This document shows positions 18,959-28,087 of a DNA stretch of 64,000 bases, in pieces; the first letter of the stretch is position 1, and each line of letters begins with the position of its first letter. The stretch covers positions 81,477 to 145,476 of the forward strand of contig NZ_FYEB01000014.1 of the NCBI RefSeq assembly GCF_900187445.1. The letters are read 5' to 3'. The notes beneath the pieces were generated by a model. The model made no database searches. It was not told where the DNA came from and saw only the letters and a list, made by a program, of their open reading frames with translations. This stretch comes from Pseudomonas sp. Irchel s3b2. Its GTDB lineage: Bacteria > Pseudomonadota > Gammaproteobacteria > Pseudomonadales > Pseudomonadaceae. The translations under genes and the position numbers were made by a program.

Positions 18959-20122
18959 ATGGAGCAGGTTCAGAACGACGGTGTGGTCAGTGCCATGTCC
19001 CAGGCCACCGATGCCCAGCAAGCGGCTCAGGATCTGGCGCGACAACTCTTGCACCCGCATTTGGGTTTCGTGCTGTTCTTCTGCTCCGCCGAGTACGACT
19101 TGCAGGCGCTGGGGCAGGCGTTGCAACAGAGTTTCGGCGGCATTCGTCTGGTGGGCTGCACCAGCGCCGGGGAAATCACCCCCCAAGGTTATGGCCGCAG
19201 CTGCGTGACGGCGGTGGGCTTCGATCATCGGCACTTTTCCATCTCCACCGAACTGATCGACGAGATGGAGCATTTCAGCCTGATCGATGCCCAGCAAATG
19301 GTCGAGCGACTGGTCAGTGGCTGTCGCAGCAATACCTTGGCGCCGATCAAGGGCAACAGCTTTGCCCTGACCCTGCTCGATGGCTTGTCCAGCCGTGAAG
19401 AAATGGTTCTCGCCGCCTTGAGCGCGGCGTTGGGCGACATTCCGCATTTCGGCGGTTCGGCCGGCGACGACAACTACCTGACCCACACCCATGTGTATTT
19501 CGGCGGTGAGTTTCACAGCGGCGCGGCGGTGGTGGTGCTGGTCAATACCTGGCTGGACTTCGAAGTTTTCACCACCCACCACATCCTGCCCAGGGCCGAG
19601 AAACTGGTGGTCACCGCGGCCGACAGCGCCTCGCGCCGAGTTTTTGAACTCAACGCCGAACCGGCCGCCGAGGAGTACGCCCGGCACATCGGCGTGGCGG
19701 TGGCCGACCTCGATTATCGGATCTTTGCCGCGCACCCGTTGGCGGTGCGGATCAACGATCAGTATTACGTGCGGGCGATCCAGCAGGTTCATCCGGACCT
19801 GAGTCTGAGTTTTTACTGTGCGGTGGAAAACGGCATCGTCCTCACCGTCATGACCCCTGGCCCCATGCTACCAAATCTGCAACGCCTGTTCGACGGTTTG
19901 CAGGAACGTCTCGGGGAGCTGTTGCTGACCATCGGCTGCGACTGTTTTCTCAGGCGTCTGGAACTGGAAGACGGCGGCAATCTCGAGCAGATCGGCGCGT
20001 TTCTGCGGGACCAGCGGGTGATGGGTTTCAACACCTACGGAGAACAGTTCAATGGCATGCACATCAACCAGACCTTCACCGGGGTTGCCATTGCCCGAGG
20101 CCGCTCCCCTGGACAGCGCTGA
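18959..20122 (+). CDS. FIST-domain sensor protein (NosP-like)
   Basis: A 387-residue cytoplasmic sensor with FIST_N (LVGCTSAGEITPQGYG, residues about 55-70) and FIST_C (residues about 225-370) domains. In P. aeruginosa the FIST protein NosP is encoded beside the kinase NahK and senses nitric oxide through a bound cofactor; the same pair is present here. The gene overlaps the following kinase gene by up to 71 bases, so the two are translated together. The cluster motif lies 64 bp upstream, pointing to control with alcohol oxidation genes. Which signal it reads here is inference. Confidence 0.85.
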   Translation: MEQVQNDGVVSAMSQATDAQQAAQDLARQLLHPHLGFVLFFCSAEYDLQALGQALQQSFGGIRLVGCTSAGEITPQGYGRSCVTAVGFDHRHFSISTELIDEMEHFSLIDAQQMVERLVSGCRSNTLAPIKGNSFALTLLDGLSSREEMVLAALSAALGDIPHFGGSAGDDNYLTHTHVYFGGEFHSGAAVVVLVNTWLDFEVFTTHHILPRAEKLVVTAADSASRRVFELNAEPAAEEYARHIGVAVADLDYRIFAAHPLAVRINDQYYVRAIQQVHPDLSLSFYCAVENGIVLTVMTPGPMLPNLQRLFDGLQERLGELLLTIGCDCFLRRLELEDGGNLEQIGAFLRDQRVMGFNTYGEQFNGMHINQTFTGVAIARGRSPGQR

Positions 20123-22685
20123 CCTTCAGGCGCAGATCGCCAGCCTGCGCCACGAAAACCACAAACTGCAGCGCATCAATGGCGCGCTGATCGAGCGCAT
20201 CGAATCCGGCATCACCCGGGGCAACGACCCGTATGCGGCGTTCCAGCATTCGGTGGTGCTGGCCGAGCAGGTGCGTGAACGCACCGATGCCCTGAACCAG
20301 GCCATGGCCGAACTCAAGGCCGGCAATCATTTGCTCAGCGAGGCACGGCTGCGTGCCGAAACCGCCCATCAACACTTGATCGACGCCATCGAAAGCATTT
20401 CCGACGCCTTTGTATTGTTCGATGCCGAGCAGCGGATCGTGCTGTTCAACAGCCGCTTCAAGGCGTTTTGGGGCAACAGTCGAGTGCGGATCACCGCCGG
20501 CATGCGCCTGCGCGAGGTCAAACGGTTGATGACCGCTACCGGACTGTTCAGCGAAGAACCTCGCGGCCATGCCGACGAAAACCTGCTCTATCGCCTGCAC
20601 AATGGGCGCTGGCTGCAAGTCAGCGAACGGCCGACTCAGGAAGGTGGACGGGTGTTCCTGTTCACTGACATTACCGACGTCAAACTCAGTGAAACCCTGC
20701 GCCGCGAGCAGGCCGTGGCGCAGAAGTCGCACTTGTTGCAACGAGCGGTCGATAACCTGTCCCAAGGGGTGGCGATGGTCAACGCCGAGGGCATTCTGGA
20801 ACTGTGGAACCGGCGTTTCCTGGAACTCAGCGGCCTGGCCCCGGTGGCGGCCCATCGGCCGTTCGCCGAAGTAATCGCCGACAGCGAACTGAACCTGCTG
20901 ACCCCGGCCAGTCGCGATGCAAACGGGCGGCACGTGCAGGAATGCGAGCAGCGCCTCTATGATGGCCGGGTGCTGGAAATCCGCACCCATCCATTGCCCA
21001 CCGGCGGTTTCGTCAACACCTTCACCGACATCACCGAACGCTATCAGCACGCCGAAGCCCTCAGTGAAAGCGAGCGCTGGATTCGCCTGATCACCGATCA
21101 TGTGCCGGCGCTGATCGCCTACCTGAATGCCGATCTGGTCTATGAGTTCACTAACAAGGTCTACGAAGAATGGTACTGCTGGCCCCGGGGCGTGATGCTC
21201 GGGCAGAGCCTGCGCGAAGTGCATAGCGAACAGCATTATCAGCGCCTGGAAGCCTACGTGGAGCGGGCGCTGGCCGGCGAGAGCGTGACGTTCGAATTTG
21301 CCGAAACCAACATCAATAATCAGGAGCGCTACATGCTGCGCTCCTACGTGCCCAATCGCCTGGCCACCGGGGAAGTGGTGGGGATTTTTGTGTTGATCCG
21401 CGACATCACTGAGCGCCGCCGCACCGCCGAGGCGCTGCATCAGGCCTATCAGAATCTTGAGTTGCGGGTGCGTGAACGCACCACCGAACTGACCACCCTC
21501 AATGACCAATTGCTGCGCGAAATCGATGAGCGCCGTCGCGTGGAGTCACGCTTGCGCGAGGCCAAGCTCGAGGCCGAGCAGGCCAACCTGTCGAAGACCA
21601 AATTTCTCGCCGCCGTCAGCCACGACCTGCTGCAACCGCTGAATGCCGCACGTCTGTTTACCAGCGCGTTGCTGGAACGCCGGGAGCCGATGGCCAACGA
21701 GATTCTGGTGCGCAACGTCAGCAATTCCCTGGAAGACGTGGAAAACCTGCTGGGCACCCTGGTGGACATTTCCAAACTCGATGCCGGGGTGATCAAAGCC
21801 GACATTGCGCCATTTGCTTTGAGCGAATTGCTGGAGAATCTCGCCGCCGAATACACCCAAGTGGCCCGCAGCGAAGGCCTCGAGCTGCATTTCATCCCGT
21901 GTTCGGCACTGGTGCGCAGCGACATTCAATTGCTCGCGCGGATCCTGCGTAATCTGCTGAGCAATGCCATTCGCTACACCTACAACGGGCGCGTGGTGCT
22001 CGGCTGCCGGCGTCATCACCAGCGGCTGACGATCGAAGTCTGGGACAGCGGCATGGGCATTGCCGAAAACCGTCTGGAGGAGATTTTTCAGGAATTCAAA
22101 CGCGGTGACGTGCAGCGTCCGGATCAGGATCGCGGCTTGGGGCTGGGTCTGGCGATAGTGGAGAAAATCGCCCGCATTCTTGGCCACCGGATTCACGTGC
22201 GTTCGTGGCCGGGCAAAGGCTCGATGTTTTCCGTCGAAGTACCCTTGAGTGCCACGGCGCCGAAGGCATTGCCGAGCCTGCTGATGAGTGAGCCCATGCT
22301 CGAGCGCCTGCGCGGTGCACGGGTGTGGGTGCTGGACAATGACGCGGCCATTTGTGCCGGGATGCGCACCTTGCTCGAAGGGTGGGGCTGCCGGGTGGTC
22401 ACGGCGTTGTCGGAGGAGGACCTGGCGCGGCAAGTGGATAATTATCACGACGAAGCCGACCTGCTGATTGCCGACTATCACCTGGATGACGAGAAGAATG
22501 GTGTCGACGCCGTGGCCCGCATCAACGCCCGCCGCGCTTCAGCGATCCCGGCGATGATGATCACCGCCAACTACAGCAACGAACTCAAACAGCAGATCCG
22601 CGAACTGGGCCATACCCTGATGCACAAACCGGTGCGGCCGATGAAGCTCAAGACGGCGATGAGTCATTTGCTTGGCCGGCCCTGA
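20052..22685 (+). CDS. nahK: Hybrid sensor histidine kinase/response regulator (NahK/ErcS'-like)
   Basis: An 877-residue soluble hybrid kinase as drawn. It has an N-terminal coiled coil (residues about 20-95), three PAS domains (about 105-215, 230-330, 340-460, each ending in an ...TDIT or RDIT pattern), and a second coiled coil. The HisKA box is AAVSHDLLQPLNAARL, the ATPase region has LSNAIRYTYNGR and GLGLGLAIVEKIA, and a C-terminal receiver domain carries the acceptor Asp in LLIADYHLD. The AVSHDLLQPLNAARL box is shared with ErcS (39908) further along. The true start may be a TTG at 20088 or 20091 instead of the ATG at 20052. It overlaps the FIST gene, its likely input partner. Confidence 0.9.
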   Translation: MACTSTRPSPGLPLPEAAPLDSADLQAQIASLRHENHKLQRINGALIERIESGITRGNDPYAAFQHSVVLAEQVRERTDALNQAMAELKAGNHLLSEARLRAETAHQHLIDAIESISDAFVLFDAEQRIVLFNSRFKAFWGNSRVRITAGMRLREVKRLMTATGLFSEEPRGHADENLLYRLHNGRWLQVSERPTQEGGRVFLFTDITDVKLSETLRREQAVAQKSHLLQRAVDNLSQGVAMVNAEGILELWNRRFLELSGLAPVAAHRPFAEVIADSELNLLTPASRDANGRHVQECEQRLYDGRVLEIRTHPLPTGGFVNTFTDITERYQHAEALSESERWIRLITDHVPALIAYLNADLVYEFTNKVYEEWYCWPRGVMLGQSLREVHSEQHYQRLEAYVERALAGESVTFEFAETNINNQERYMLRSYVPNRLATGEVVGIFVLIRDITERRRTAEALHQAYQNLELRVRERTTELTTLNDQLLREIDERRRVESRLREAKLEAEQANLSKTKFLAAVSHDLLQPLNAARLFTSALLERREPMANEILVRNVSNSLEDVENLLGTLVDISKLDAGVIKADIAPFALSELLENLAAEYTQVARSEGLELHFIPCSALVRSDIQLLARILRNLLSNAIRYTYNGRVVLGCRRHHQRLTIEVWDSGMGIAENRLEEIFQEFKRGDVQRPDQDRGLGLGLAIVEKIARILGHRIHVRSWPGKGSMFSVEVPLSATAPKALPSLLMSEPMLERLRGARVWVLDNDAAICAGMRTLLEGWGCRVVTALSEEDLARQVDNYHDEADLLIADYHLDDEKNGVDAVARINARRASAIPAMMITANYSNELKQQIRELGHTLMHKPVRPMKLKTAMSHLLGRP

Positions 22686-22789
22686 TCGTTCCCACGCTCT
22701 GCGTGGGAATGCCTCAATGGACGCTCTTGGGACTCTTGGAACGCGGAGCGTCCCGGGCTGCATTCCCACGCGGAGCGTGGGAACGATCA
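22684..22789. repeat. REPIN, GTTCCCACGC type
   Basis: GATCGTTCCCACGCTCTGCG and its inverted partner enclose GGACGC...GCGTCC arms; between convergent nahK and erbR. The same type recurs at 31366, 42353, 48814 and 57647. Confidence 0.85.
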
Positions 22790-22793
22790 AGTC

Positions 22794-23459
22794 TCAACGC
22801 CGCAAATACGACCCGAAATCAATATCCCCGGCACTCAAAATCGCCTGCACCCGATTGTGCACATTGAGTTTGCGCAATATCGCCGAGACGTGGGCCTTGA
22901 CCGTGGTTTCGGCGATTTCCAGGGTGTAGGCGATCTGTTTGTTCGATTCGCCTTTGGTCATGCGCTCAAGTACCAGCAACTGCTTGCGGGTCAGTGCCTG
23001 GAGCAACTCCGGCGGGAAACTCGGGGTGTCATTCATCCGGCGATGAGTGCTGCTTTTTTGCGTGCGGATGATGTCCGGCGGCAGGTACACGTTGCCATTG
23101 AGAATCTGCTGGATCGCCTCGGTCATCTGTACCCGAGGCGAGGACTTGGTGATGAACCCCACCGCGCCATAGGTGATGGCTTGCAGCACGATTTGTTTGT
23201 CCTGTTCGGCGGAGACGATCACCACCGGAATGGTCGGCGCTTCGTTGCGCAGGTTAATCAGGCCATTGAGGCCATGCATGCCGGGCATGTTCAGGTCGAG
23301 CAGGATCAGGTCCAGGTCGTCGTGTTCCTGAGTCAGGGCCAGGGCGCTGTCGAGGTCGGCGGTTTCCATGACCTCACTGCCGGGGAAACCGTCGCTGATG
23401 ACGTTATGAATGGCTTCGCGAAACAGCGGGTGATCGTCGGCAATCAGAATTTTGTACAT
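22794..23459 (-). CDS. erbR: LuxR-type response regulator (ErbR/AgmR)
   Basis: A 221-residue response regulator. The receiver domain has the acidic pocket ADDHP and the acceptor Asp in LILLDLNMPG (near residue 57), then the conserved Lys in ITKSSPR. The LuxR HTH is GESNKQIAYTLEIAETTVKAHVSAIL. It matches the ErbR/AgmR regulator needed for ethanol and glycerol oxidation in pseudomonads. No kinase gene is directly paired; NahK and ErcS in this window are candidate partners. It is the best candidate to bind the 13-bp motif repeated in this region. Confidence 0.88.
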   Translation of the reverse strand: MYKILIADDHPLFREAIHNVISDGFPGSEVMETADLDSALALTQEHDDLDLILLDLNMPGMHGLNGLINLRNEAPTIPVVIVSAEQDKQIVLQAITYGAVGFITKSSPRVQMTEAIQQILNGNVYLPPDIIRTQKSSTHRRMNDTPSFPPELLQALTRKQLLVLERMTKGESNKQIAYTLEIAETTVKAHVSAILRKLNVHNRVQAILSAGDIDFGSYLRR

Positions 23460-23518
23460 GGCCTTTCACCTCATTATTTTTTTGATCCGGGTGTGGCAAC
23501 AACACGCAAGCACTCACG

Positions 23519-24076
23519 TCAGGGAAAGGGCTCGGGCCGGGCCGGCGTCACGGGCAGGTTTGCCGCTTGCCATGCATCCAGTCCGTCGCGGTACCAATAC
23601 AGTGTTTTATAGCCTATGGACGCGGCGCGTTTTACCGCGTTCCAGCTCAACCAGCAATCGGAGCGGCAGTAAAAGACCAACGGTCGAGTCAGATCGCCCG
23701 CCGTCAATTGCTGCAGGTGGCGGGCGAAATAATCCTGCCACGGGGGCGTCAGGTCGCCGTCACCGGTATTGGCCAGCCAATGGCTGCCGGGCAGGTTTTC
23801 GTGGGCCTCGTTTTCGATGAAACGGCCTTGCAGCCATTGCCGACGGTAGACATCGATCAGTAGCGGCTGCGGCGTGTGCTTGAGCAAGTTTTGCAGGGCC
23901 GGCGTGTCGATGATACTTGCCCCCTGGAGCTGAGTCGGGGTCGGGCTGCGGTACAGACCGATGCGATAACCTTCGGCGGAGAACAGCGCTGTTTCGGCAT
24001 GCGCGGCGCCCAGCAACAGGCTTAGCGACAGCGCTGCGAGAGAAGGGCACAGCAGATCACGTCGTGCACGCGGCAT
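23519..24076 (-). CDS. PQQ-dependent catabolism-associated CXXCW protein (rhodanese-like)
   Basis: A 185-residue exported protein: signal peptide at residues 1-27 (cut near AAHA), then a rhodanese-like domain with YCRSDCWLSWNAVKRA, the CXXCW motif that names this family. It occurs only with quinoprotein alcohol dehydrogenase systems and its reaction is unknown; a periplasmic thiol or sulfur transfer role is suggested by the rhodanese fold. First gene after a motif copy at 24158-24170, on the minus strand. Confidence 0.85.
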   Translation of the reverse strand: MPRARRDLLCPSLAALSLSLLLGAAHAETALFSAEGYRIGLYRSPTPTQLQGASIIDTPALQNLLKHTPQPLLIDVYRRQWLQGRFIENEAHENLPGSHWLANTGDGDLTPPWQDYFARHLQQLTAGDLTRPLVFYCRSDCWLSWNAVKRAASIGYKTLYWYRDGLDAWQAANLPVTPARPEPFP

Positions 24077-24157
24077 GGGGTTCAGTCCTTATAGTTATGA
24101 ACCCATTACATGCCAGTAGCGGTGCGTTGTGAATGCGACAATAGACAGGTAAACCAG

Positions 24158-24170
24158 TACTAAAGTAGTA
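24158..24170 (-). promoter_or_regulatory. Candidate quinoprotein-cluster operator (copy 2)
   Basis: TACTAAAGTAGTA (plus-strand reading), 82 bp before the CXXCW gene, which is on the minus strand. The preceding CCAG is shared with copy 3. Confidence 0.6.
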
Positions 24171-24182
24171 ATTTGCCCTGTT

Positions 24183-24213
24183 GATCGTTCCCACGCTCTG
24201 CGTGGGAACGATC
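24183..24213. repeat. REP palindrome, GTTCCCACGC type
   Basis: A short, near-perfect hairpin (GATCGTTCCCACGC / GCGTGGGAACGATC) downstream of the ABC permease stop; may also stop transcription. Confidence 0.7.
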
Positions 24214-24221
24214 CGGAGTAG

Positions 24222-25013
24222 TCAGCCGGTTTTGCGCAAAGCGGCATGCTGCGGGTTAAAGGTGAGCACGGCGAGCAGGGCGAACACCAGTGTCAGCCCC
24301 ACGCACACCGTCAGCGCCAACGGATTGAAGCGTTCATACAGCGCAAACCGCACCAGTTCCACCGCATGGCTGAACGGGCTCAAGGCGCACAGCCAATACA
24401 ACCACTCGCTGGACTCGCGCATTTTCCACAGCGGATACAGCGCCGACGACAGGAAAAACAGCGGGAAGATCACGAAGTTCATCACCCCGGCAAAGTTCTC
24501 CAACTGACGAATCGCGTTGGATAGCAACAGCCCCAGCGCGCTGAGCATCAACGCCACCAGCAACAACGCCGGCAAGGCCAGCAATAAACCCATGGCCGGC
24601 GGTTGCACGCCGTACAGCCAGGCAATCGCCAGAAAGGCATACACCTGCAACAGCGAAATCAGCGAGGTCGCCAGCAATTTGCTGCACAGCAGGAAGGTCC
24701 GGGGCAGGGGGCTGGTCAACAGCACGCGCATGCTGCCCATCTCCCGGTCGTAGACCATCGACAGCGAACCTTGCATGCCGTTGAACAACAGGATCATGCA
24801 GGCCAGGCCCGGGATGATGTAAACCTCATAGGGAATATAGGTGTCGTAGGGCTCGATGATCGCGATGCCGAGTGCCGCGCGAAAACCGGCAGCGAACACC
24901 AGCAGCCACAGCAATGGCCGCACCAGTGCGCTGAGAAATCGCGTGCGCTGCAACACAAAGCGTAGCCATTCGCGCAGTACGATACCGCTGAAACATTGCC
25001 AGTAAGCGTTCAT
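24222..25013 (-). CDS. ABC-2 type permease of the quinoprotein alcohol dehydrogenase system
   Basis: A 263-residue integral membrane protein with six hydrophobic segments and the ABC-2 pattern (VYIIPGLACMILLFNGMQGS, then REMGSMRVLLTSPLPR). It overlaps the ATPase stop by four bases (ATGA), so the two form one transporter. The pair is conserved with quinoprotein alcohol oxidation genes; what it moves is not known. Confidence 0.88.
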   Translation of the reverse strand: MNAYWQCFSGIVLREWLRFVLQRTRFLSALVRPLLWLLVFAAGFRAALGIAIIEPYDTYIPYEVYIIPGLACMILLFNGMQGSLSMVYDREMGSMRVLLTSPLPRTFLLCSKLLATSLISLLQVYAFLAIAWLYGVQPPAMGLLLALPALLLVALMLSALGLLLSNAIRQLENFAGVMNFVIFPLFFLSSALYPLWKMRESSEWLYWLCALSPFSHAVELVRFALYERFNPLALTVCVGLTLVFALLAVLTFNPQHAALRKTG

Positions 25014-25753
25014 TGGACGACTGCCCCTGAAGATACCGAGGTGGTCAGGCGAGCGAAGGCCGAACCGAGGTCACCGCCATGTTCCAGGCTCAACGCGTCT
25101 GCCTGTCCGCTGGCCACCAAACGGCCTTGATGCAGGATCAGCAAGTCGTCGCTGGGCTGTACTTCATCCAGCAAATGAGTGGTCCAGAGCACGCTGATGG
25201 TGTGCTCGCGGCACAGGCTGCGGATGTGTTGGTTGAGCGCCAGGCGACTGGCCGGATCGAGGCCGACGCTCGCCTCGTCGAGCAGCAACAGGCTTGGCTC
25301 GTGCAGCAACGCGCGGGCGATTTCCACCCGGCGGCGATGGCCGCCATTGAGTTCGCGCACCCGCTCGCGACGGCGCTCGGTCAGCGCCTGACGCGCCAGT
25401 TCGGCGTCGACCCGAAGGCCAGTCTGGCGTCGGGACAAACCATGCAGCGCAGCGTGGTAACGCAGATTCTGCTCGACGCTGAGGTCCAGATCCAGGGTGC
25501 TTTGCTGGAACACCACCCCCAATTGCTTCAACGCCGGGCGTGCCGCGTTGCGCAACGAACAGCCACCGACCCGAATATCACCGCGCTGCACATCGTAAAG
25601 GCGAGTGAGCAGGGAGATCAGGGTCGACTTGCCCGCGCCGTTCGGTCCCAGCAGCGCGGCAAAACGCCCGGGTACCAGGCTGAAACTCACCTGACGCAAG
25701 GCCTCGCGCTGGCCGTAAGCGAAACTCAGGTCACTGACTTCAAGGGCGTTCAT
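25010..25753 (-). CDS. ABC transporter ATPase of the quinoprotein alcohol dehydrogenase system
   Basis: A 247-residue ATPase with Walker A GPNGAGKST, Walker B LLLLDEASVGLD and the H-loop TTHLLDE. The signature motif reads LNGGHRRRVEIA, with Asn where LSGG has Ser, a change tolerated in some exporters. The start at 25753 overlaps the propeller stop as ATGA. Partner of the permease downstream. Confidence 0.9.
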   Translation of the reverse strand: MNALEVSDLSFAYGQREALRQVSFSLVPGRFAALLGPNGAGKSTLISLLTRLYDVQRGDIRVGGCSLRNAARPALKQLGVVFQQSTLDLDLSVEQNLRYHAALHGLSRRQTGLRVDAELARQALTERRRERVRELNGGHRRRVEIARALLHEPSLLLLDEASVGLDPASRLALNQHIRSLCREHTISVLWTTHLLDEVQPSDDLLILHQGRLVASGQADALSLEHGGDLGSAFARLTTSVSSGAVVQ

Positions 25754-26709
25754 GGCGTCACCACCACGCCCCATGGATAGCGCCCGACCTTCACCGACTT
25801 GGTGACCTTGAGGCTGTCGACATCGATCACCGACACATCGCCACTGACGCCATTGGTAGCCAGTAATTGCCGTTGGTCCGGGGTAAACGACATCTGCCAG
25901 ACTCGTCGGCCCACCAGCAGGTAATCGAGAATATCGAAGGTCTTGGCGTCGATCACCGCCACATGGTTGGCCGGGCCGAGGGCGACGAAACCGTACTTGC
26001 CGTCGGCGCTGAGTTTGATCCCCACCGGTTGGACTTTGTCCGGGTGCACGCCTTTGATCTGGAAGGTCAGGGTCTTGAGGACTTTGCGGCTGGTGACGTC
26101 GAGAATCGTCACCGTGCCACCGATTTCCGCCGAGGCCCAGAGCTGCGAGCCATCGGGATTGAATTCGACGAAACGCGGCCGCTGATCGACCAGGGTGTTG
26201 TCGGCCAGGGTCTGGGTACTGGTGTCGATCCAGTGCAGCATGTTGGTGGTTTCACTGGTGTTCACCGCCCACTTGCCGTCGGGGCTGACGGCCATGCCTT
26301 CAGGCTCGACGCCAACGCTGATCTGCCCGAGCACCTTGGAGGTTTCGGTGTCGATCACCGTCACCAGCGCATCGTCCTCGTTGGAGACGTACAACCAGCG
26401 ATTGTTGGGGTGCAGGGCGAATTGCTCGGGGTCTTTGCCCGAGGGCAGTTCCTTGATGATCTTGCGGGTGGCGACGTCCATCACCTGGACCCGGTCCGAA
26501 TCGCTGGCGCAGATGTACAGCAGCTTATTGTCGTGGGACAGCAACAGGCCACGCGGTCGCTGGCCGACGGGCAGGGTCTCGGTGACTTGCAGGGTCTGCA
26601 TGTCGATCAGGCTCAGGCTGTTGTCCTTTTCGTTGGAAACCCAGGCGGTGCTGGCCGCCGCATGCCCGGCGGCGAGCAGTAGAGCGCATGAAAGCAGGGT
26701 GCGGCGCAT
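25750..26709 (-). CDS. Periplasmic YVTN-type beta-propeller protein, PQQ-system associated
   Basis: A 319-residue protein with a signal peptide (MRRTLLSCALLLAAGHAAAS) and about six repeats of the YVTN/Lactonase type (WVSNEKDNSLSLIDMQTLQV, LYICASDSDRVQVMD, LYVSNEDDALVTVID, LWASAEIGGTVTILD and so on). Propellers of this family accompany quinoprotein dehydrogenases, but the role, such as redox partner, assembly factor or binding platform, is unproven. Operon with the binding protein upstream (33-bp gap) and the ATPase downstream (overlap). Confidence 0.87.
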   Translation of the reverse strand: MRRTLLSCALLLAAGHAAASTAWVSNEKDNSLSLIDMQTLQVTETLPVGQRPRGLLLSHDNKLLYICASDSDRVQVMDVATRKIIKELPSGKDPEQFALHPNNRWLYVSNEDDALVTVIDTETSKVLGQISVGVEPEGMAVSPDGKWAVNTSETTNMLHWIDTSTQTLADNTLVDQRPRFVEFNPDGSQLWASAEIGGTVTILDVTSRKVLKTLTFQIKGVHPDKVQPVGIKLSADGKYGFVALGPANHVAVIDAKTFDILDYLLVGRRVWQMSFTPDQRQLLATNGVSGDVSVIDVDSLKVTKSVKVGRYPWGVVVTP

Positions 26710-26742
26710 GGCAGATTCCTTCTTGTTGTGGTTGTAGGACTT

Positions 26743-27927
26743 TCAGAGAAAGCGGCAGCTGACCTCGGCTTTGTCGTAACCCAGGCTGTCCATTTCATTG
26801 ACGGGGTGCAGGAAACCGTCTTGCGGCGAAGTGCTGACCAGTGCCCGGGGTTGCACGATGGGGATCGGCTGGCGCAACTGACCGTTCCACGGCCGATAAC
26901 TGAGCTTGCGACCCTTGAAGCCGTCCAGTGGCAATTGATCGCTGATTTCCAACTGACGAATCGCCATGGCATCGGCCTGACGCAGTTTTCCCACCGCACT
27001 GGCGATGCTGCGTACGGCCATCCAGGCGGCGAAATCCCGGTCGTTCATCCAGCGCCCGGCCAGGGCTTCAAAGCGTTTCTGCAACTGCGCGGCGCCGTAG
27101 GTTTCCACGGTCTTGTGCCAGCCCACGGGCGTCAGGCCCTGAGTGCCGGCAACCGGCCGTGGATACCAGGTCTGGTAGGGCACGTACTCGCCGAAGTCGC
27201 CGCGTTCATCGGCCACCAGCACCACGTCGTACTCGGCGGTCTGGGTGAACAGCGGCATGTCGGCCTGGGCGCTGCGGCGCTGGTCGTTATCGAAACTCCA
27301 GGCTTTTTCTGCCACCAGTTGCAAGCCGAAGCGTTTGGCCGCCCGACGCAGGGCGGCGGCATAGGCTTGATCGTCCGCGGTCGGGCCGACGATCAGCAGC
27401 GCCCGTTGCCATTTGCGCAGCACCAGAAATTGCGCCAACGCATCGGCCAGCATCGCGCGGCTTGGCAGACTGTGCAGCACGTTTGGCAAGCAGTCGGTGC
27501 TGCGCAGGCTGTCATCCGGGCTGCCGGCATTGAATAGCAGGCTGTCGGGTAGCACGGCGCTGAGCCGGCGCAGGGTCTGCGCTGGTGCATTCACCACAAA
27601 CAGGCGCAGGCCTTGTTCGTGTTGGTGTTTGGCCGCTTCGATCAGCGCCTCCGGATTGTCGACGTTGGCGCTGACCAGGCTGTAACTGTGATTGAGAAAG
27701 CGCCCGGTACTGTTGCTGTCGGTGATCGCCAGTTCGGCGCCACGCAGGCCGGCATCGGTCGGTTCGGGAATGACGTTCGACAGCAACGGCCCGGGGTCAG
27801 GGCGATAACCGAGGTAGCCGATCTGCACCTGCAACGGCGCGTTCGCCGCCTGAACCTGGGTCGCCACCCCGGCGGCGCAGGCAATCGCCAGCAAGTAGAT
27901 CAAGGCATAAGGGGCGAGCTGGCGCAT
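26743..27927 (-). CDS. Periplasmic binding protein of the PQQ-associated ABC system
   Basis: A 394-residue exported protein with a signal peptide (about residues 1-27, AAGVATQVQA) and a type I periplasmic-binding fold like the branched-chain amino acid receptors (TDCLPNVLHSLPSRAMLADALAQF region). First gene of a likely minus-strand operon: binding protein, propeller, ATPase, permease, CXXCW protein. Because its transporter is ABC-2 (exporter-like), simple uptake is not assured. A motif copy sits 81 bp upstream in the shared divergent region. Confidence 0.83.
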   Translation of the reverse strand: MRQLAPYALIYLLAIACAAGVATQVQAANAPLQVQIGYLGYRPDPGPLLSNVIPEPTDAGLRGAELAITDSNSTGRFLNHSYSLVSANVDNPEALIEAAKHQHEQGLRLFVVNAPAQTLRRLSAVLPDSLLFNAGSPDDSLRSTDCLPNVLHSLPSRAMLADALAQFLVLRKWQRALLIVGPTADDQAYAAALRRAAKRFGLQLVAEKAWSFDNDQRRSAQADMPLFTQTAEYDVVLVADERGDFGEYVPYQTWYPRPVAGTQGLTPVGWHKTVETYGAAQLQKRFEALAGRWMNDRDFAAWMAVRSIASAVGKLRQADAMAIRQLEISDQLPLDGFKGRKLSYRPWNGQLRQPIPIVQPRALVSTSPQDGFLHPVNEMDSLGYDKAEVSCRFL

Positions 27928-28007
27928 AAAGGCACTCCATCACAGGTAGGGTCAGCATAGGAACCCTGGACGGGCGGGGAAATATGCAGAAAGTCCCGAT
28001 GGGCCAG

Positions 28008-28020
28008 TACCAAGGTAGTA
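28008..28020. promoter_or_regulatory. Candidate quinoprotein-cluster operator (copy 3, divergent promoter)
   Basis: TACCAAGGTAGTA, placed between divergent units: 81 bp from the binding-protein start on one side, 68 bp from the 42-residue ORF on the other. Confidence 0.6.
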
Positions 28021-28087
28021 ACTCACCCCGGACGGCGCGGTTTTAGCATGGGCAACAACGGCCATCACTCAAGGGGGGAGATTGACC

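Noticed and set aside
20076..21509. A 477-codon minus-strand frame opposite the NahK-like kinase
   Set aside because: The kinase frame has clear PAS and kinase motifs; the antisense frame has none.
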